The position numbers and the translations under genes are program-made. Source: Cyanophora paradoxa (taxonomy: Eukaryota > Glaucocystophyceae > Cyanophorales > Cyanophoraceae). Taken from it: 64,000 nt of DNA. The stretch is from contig QPMI01000064.1 of assembly GCA_004431415.1 (NCBI GenBank), forward strand, positions 310,001 to 374,000. The letters run 5' to 3'. Below, piece by piece: positions 62,101 through 64,000 of this stretch (the first letter of the stretch is position 1; the number at the start of each line of letters is the position of its first letter). Under the pieces are notes generated by a model that saw only the letters and a list, made by a program, of their open reading frames with translations, was not told the DNA's origin and ran no database searches.

Positions 62101-64000
62101 CCAGCCCTACCCGCCCGACCCCTGACCTCGGCACCCCGCCCCGCAGGCGCAGCCGACGCCCGACGCCGGGCCACCGCCCGCCGCGCCCCCTGGACCCATA
62201 TCCTTGCGCCGCGCCGCTTCCCTCATCTTTGCCTGTACCCCCTCGCCCCCCTCCTTGACCCCGCCTCCCCCACGCCTGCCGCCTGGAATCGGCGTACCCC
62301 TTCGGCTTCGACGTCCGCAACGGCATCGCCGTCTGGGCAGGTACCCCTCCCCCTCCCTCCCCTCCCCGTACCCCCCTCCTCCTCCTTCTCCCCCTGAAAA
62401 CCGATGTTCAGGTGGCTACCGGGCGGACTTGCCCCCTTCGGGCCCCGGAGACCAGCAGGTACCCCCTGATTTCTAGGGCGCGGGCTTATACCGCTTATCC
62501 TCTCCTCTCTGCCGCCCCGCTCGTGGATAGCGAGAGCCGAGAGCCGAGAGCCGCCCCTCTGGACCCGCCGGTGTGGTACCCCGGGCCGCCCCCTCACCCT
62601 CCCTCCCTGCCCTGCAGGTCCTCGCCCTCCACGCGATGCGGGCTCTCGCCCACGTCGCCTCCACCCGCCGCCACCTCTACGAGCAGGTGACCCTCAGCCT
62701 TGCGGTCGCCTGCTGTTCTGGTTGATCGTTCGTTCGTCTGAGCTTCTCTTCTTCCTCCGCCCCGCCAGGCGCAGTACCGGGGCGTGCAGAACCCGGCCGG
62801 CGGCGGCGGCGGCGGCGTCTCGGGCGGGGAGGAAGGGGAGCGGCGGGGCGGGGGCGGGGGCGGGCGGCCGCGGGCGTCGAGCGCGGCTCAGGAGGCCGCC
62901 ATGGCGCGCATCCGCCGCCTCATCACCACCCAGGTGCCCCGCCCCCCGCCTAAGCTCCCCCAGATAGCGCGCCGAATCCGCGTGGGTCGTTTCCCTTCGA
63001 GCGGCGCCCTCCCCTTCCCTCCTGTGCCCGCCGCCTGGGCTCCAGACAGCGCGCCGCATCATCTGCGTGGGTCGTTTCCCTCCGAGCGGCTCACCGGCGG
63101 GGGCCTCGCGCGCGCAGCAAATCGGGTGCCCGGAGGGCTCCGTCTTCTGGTTCCACCCCAACCAGGCCTTCCTCAAGGTCCGATAAGAGGCAGATTCTTA
63201 CGGGCTCTCCTAGTTTCTTGTAGTTTCTTGTGGGTCCTCAAGCGGCCGGCCCCCGTGGGATCCTCCGTGGGATAAGAGGCAGATTCGTATCGGTTCTTAG
63301 TTCTTATAGGCCCCTGAGGGTTCCTGCAAGCCGTCTGCTAGCCGTCCCCCGATCGATTCCCTCTCCGTCTGACGCGCCCCCTCCCGGCCTCTCGCCTCGA
63401 GCAGAAGGCGGGGGAGGCGCTGCGGCGGCTGCTGGAGCGGCTGCTGGCCCTCTGGGAGGAGAGCGACCACTGGGAGGCCCGCCCCGCCCCGCCCCGCCCC
63501 GCCCCGCCCCGCCCCGCCCCGGCCCGGCCCCTCAGAGAAGCGCATCTAGTTCACGGAGAAGCCCGCCCGGCCCGGCCCCGCCCCGCCTCCGCCCTTCCTC
63601 AGATAGCAGAGAAGCTCCTAGAGGCGCCTCGCCTCGCTCCGCCCTGCGCCCTCCTCCTCCTCGGATCGATTGCCTGGCCGCTGCTGACGGGGGCGACGCG
63701 CGGGGCGCAGGGGTGGGACGGCCCCAAGCCGGCGGCCGCGGACCCCGCCCTCCACTGGACCCAGGCCCGCCCCGCCCCGCCCCGCTTAGACTTAGACTTC
63801 GACTTAGACTTAAGACTCAGAAGAGTTTAGCTTGTAGCTCGGCTGGGGAAGAGGCCTCTGACTTCTCCCCCCGCAAGCGACGCCCCCCCCTCTCCCCTTC
63901 CTCGGCCGGCGCCGCCTTCCTTTCTCCCTCCCTCCCTGATAACGATCTGAGGCGCTCACCCCTCGCGCAGCGGGCGATGGACGCGGTGGCGCGGGCGGCG
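59145..64000 (+). CDS. unrecognised large multi-exon gene, runs off window
   Basis: The start MASPVAQRLK (59145) is joined by an intron ending at 59230 to CLIVCQDEEKDRSLRDAII and QQNRAEKRSRNRSDAMNPKR. Later exons include LAEWRRLQPEERRRLCEEAG, TLDDVGFDGTVYADEAEQNC, IRVAPGELPDIQATHCFVLR, GRVFVEWSMTDADLRE, SLAHSVHCSGALDAFYG, RIVLSNVKLAISAELIVNMI, PCSACRFFARTARKDPEP (to 61108), DLARLAVAPGGVSLHPSV, IAVSFVPSEADRALPAADE, ESAYPFGFDVRNGIAVWA (about 62285), ALHAMRALAHVASTRRHLYE, IGCPEGSVFWFHPNQAFLK and EALRRLLERLLALWEESDHW. The domains were not recognised and no signal peptide is seen. It could be two genes split near 61.15 kb, but the intron there (61109-61142) supports continuity. Introns from 59.94 kb onward are C-rich with GTACCCC. 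The 3' end is beyond the window. Confidence 0.55.
63478..63535 (+). repeat. CCGCC simple repeat in intron
   Basis: About ten tandem copies of CCCGC/CCGCC lie in a probable intron after the exon EESDHWEARP. Shorter CCCCGCC runs recur at 63.56 and 63.77 kb. Such tracts are also GC-box-like. Confidence 0.85.

Overview
This is a eukaryotic nuclear window. Genes are split by many short introns and are GC-rich. There are no operons or ribosome binding sites. The recognisable proteins are eukaryotic: a spliceosomal CCDC130/CWC16-type factor, a histone H3 tail end, a ZnT-type cation transporter, a MYND zinc finger protein, a large receptor-like membrane protein, an mTERF protein with a probable organelle-targeting N-terminus, and a LINE. 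The mix (mTERF with a transit-like N-terminus, algal-type Cys-rich multi-TM receptor, short C-rich introns) suggests a microalga or related protist. I cannot name the lineage. No rRNA, tRNA or CRISPR array was found.

Layout. 0-8.2 kb holds a small Ser/Pro-rich gene, a minus-strand CDF/ZnT metal transporter, a plus-strand leucine-rich-repeat-like gene and an orphan coding fragment. 8.2-23.2 kb is a repeat block: about four tandem macro-units of roughly 1.7 kb, each carrying internal repeats of about 148-149 bp. The last macro-unit is split by an 8 kb LINE with ORF1, a frame-broken endonuclease/reverse transcriptase ORF, and an extra downstream ORF with a C2H2 finger. 23.2-28.6 kb has a partial intron-containing histone H3 variant, a 120-bp minisatellite encoding AT-hook-like 40-residue units, and poorly resolved exons. 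29.0-36.0 kb (minus) is one large receptor with a periplasmic-binding-type ligand domain, Cys-rich segments and a multi-TM C-terminal half. 36-41.6 kb is gene-poor. It contains a non-autonomous hAT-like element with an intact 8-bp target duplication and a second ~1.07-kb element bounded by TTAATGCG motifs.

41.6-64 kb is gene-dense. It contains a truncated copy of the 3' end of an mTERF gene, a long helical protein ending in a MYND finger (minus), the intact mTERF gene (minus), a Thr-Glu-Pro-repeat protein with two EF-hand-like modules (plus), CCDC130 (minus), and an unrecognised large gene (plus) running off the window. CCDC130 and its plus-strand neighbour start only 54 bp apart.

A strand-specific C-rich word, GTACCCC, marks the introns of some genes (CDF, LRR, mTERF, the 3' half of CCDC130, the last gene). 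It is nearly absent from the introns of others (receptor, MYND, EF-hand protein). Several of these introns carry it at both ends, which resembles a mobile intron family. All multi-exon coordinates are outer limits; exon joins were read by eye.
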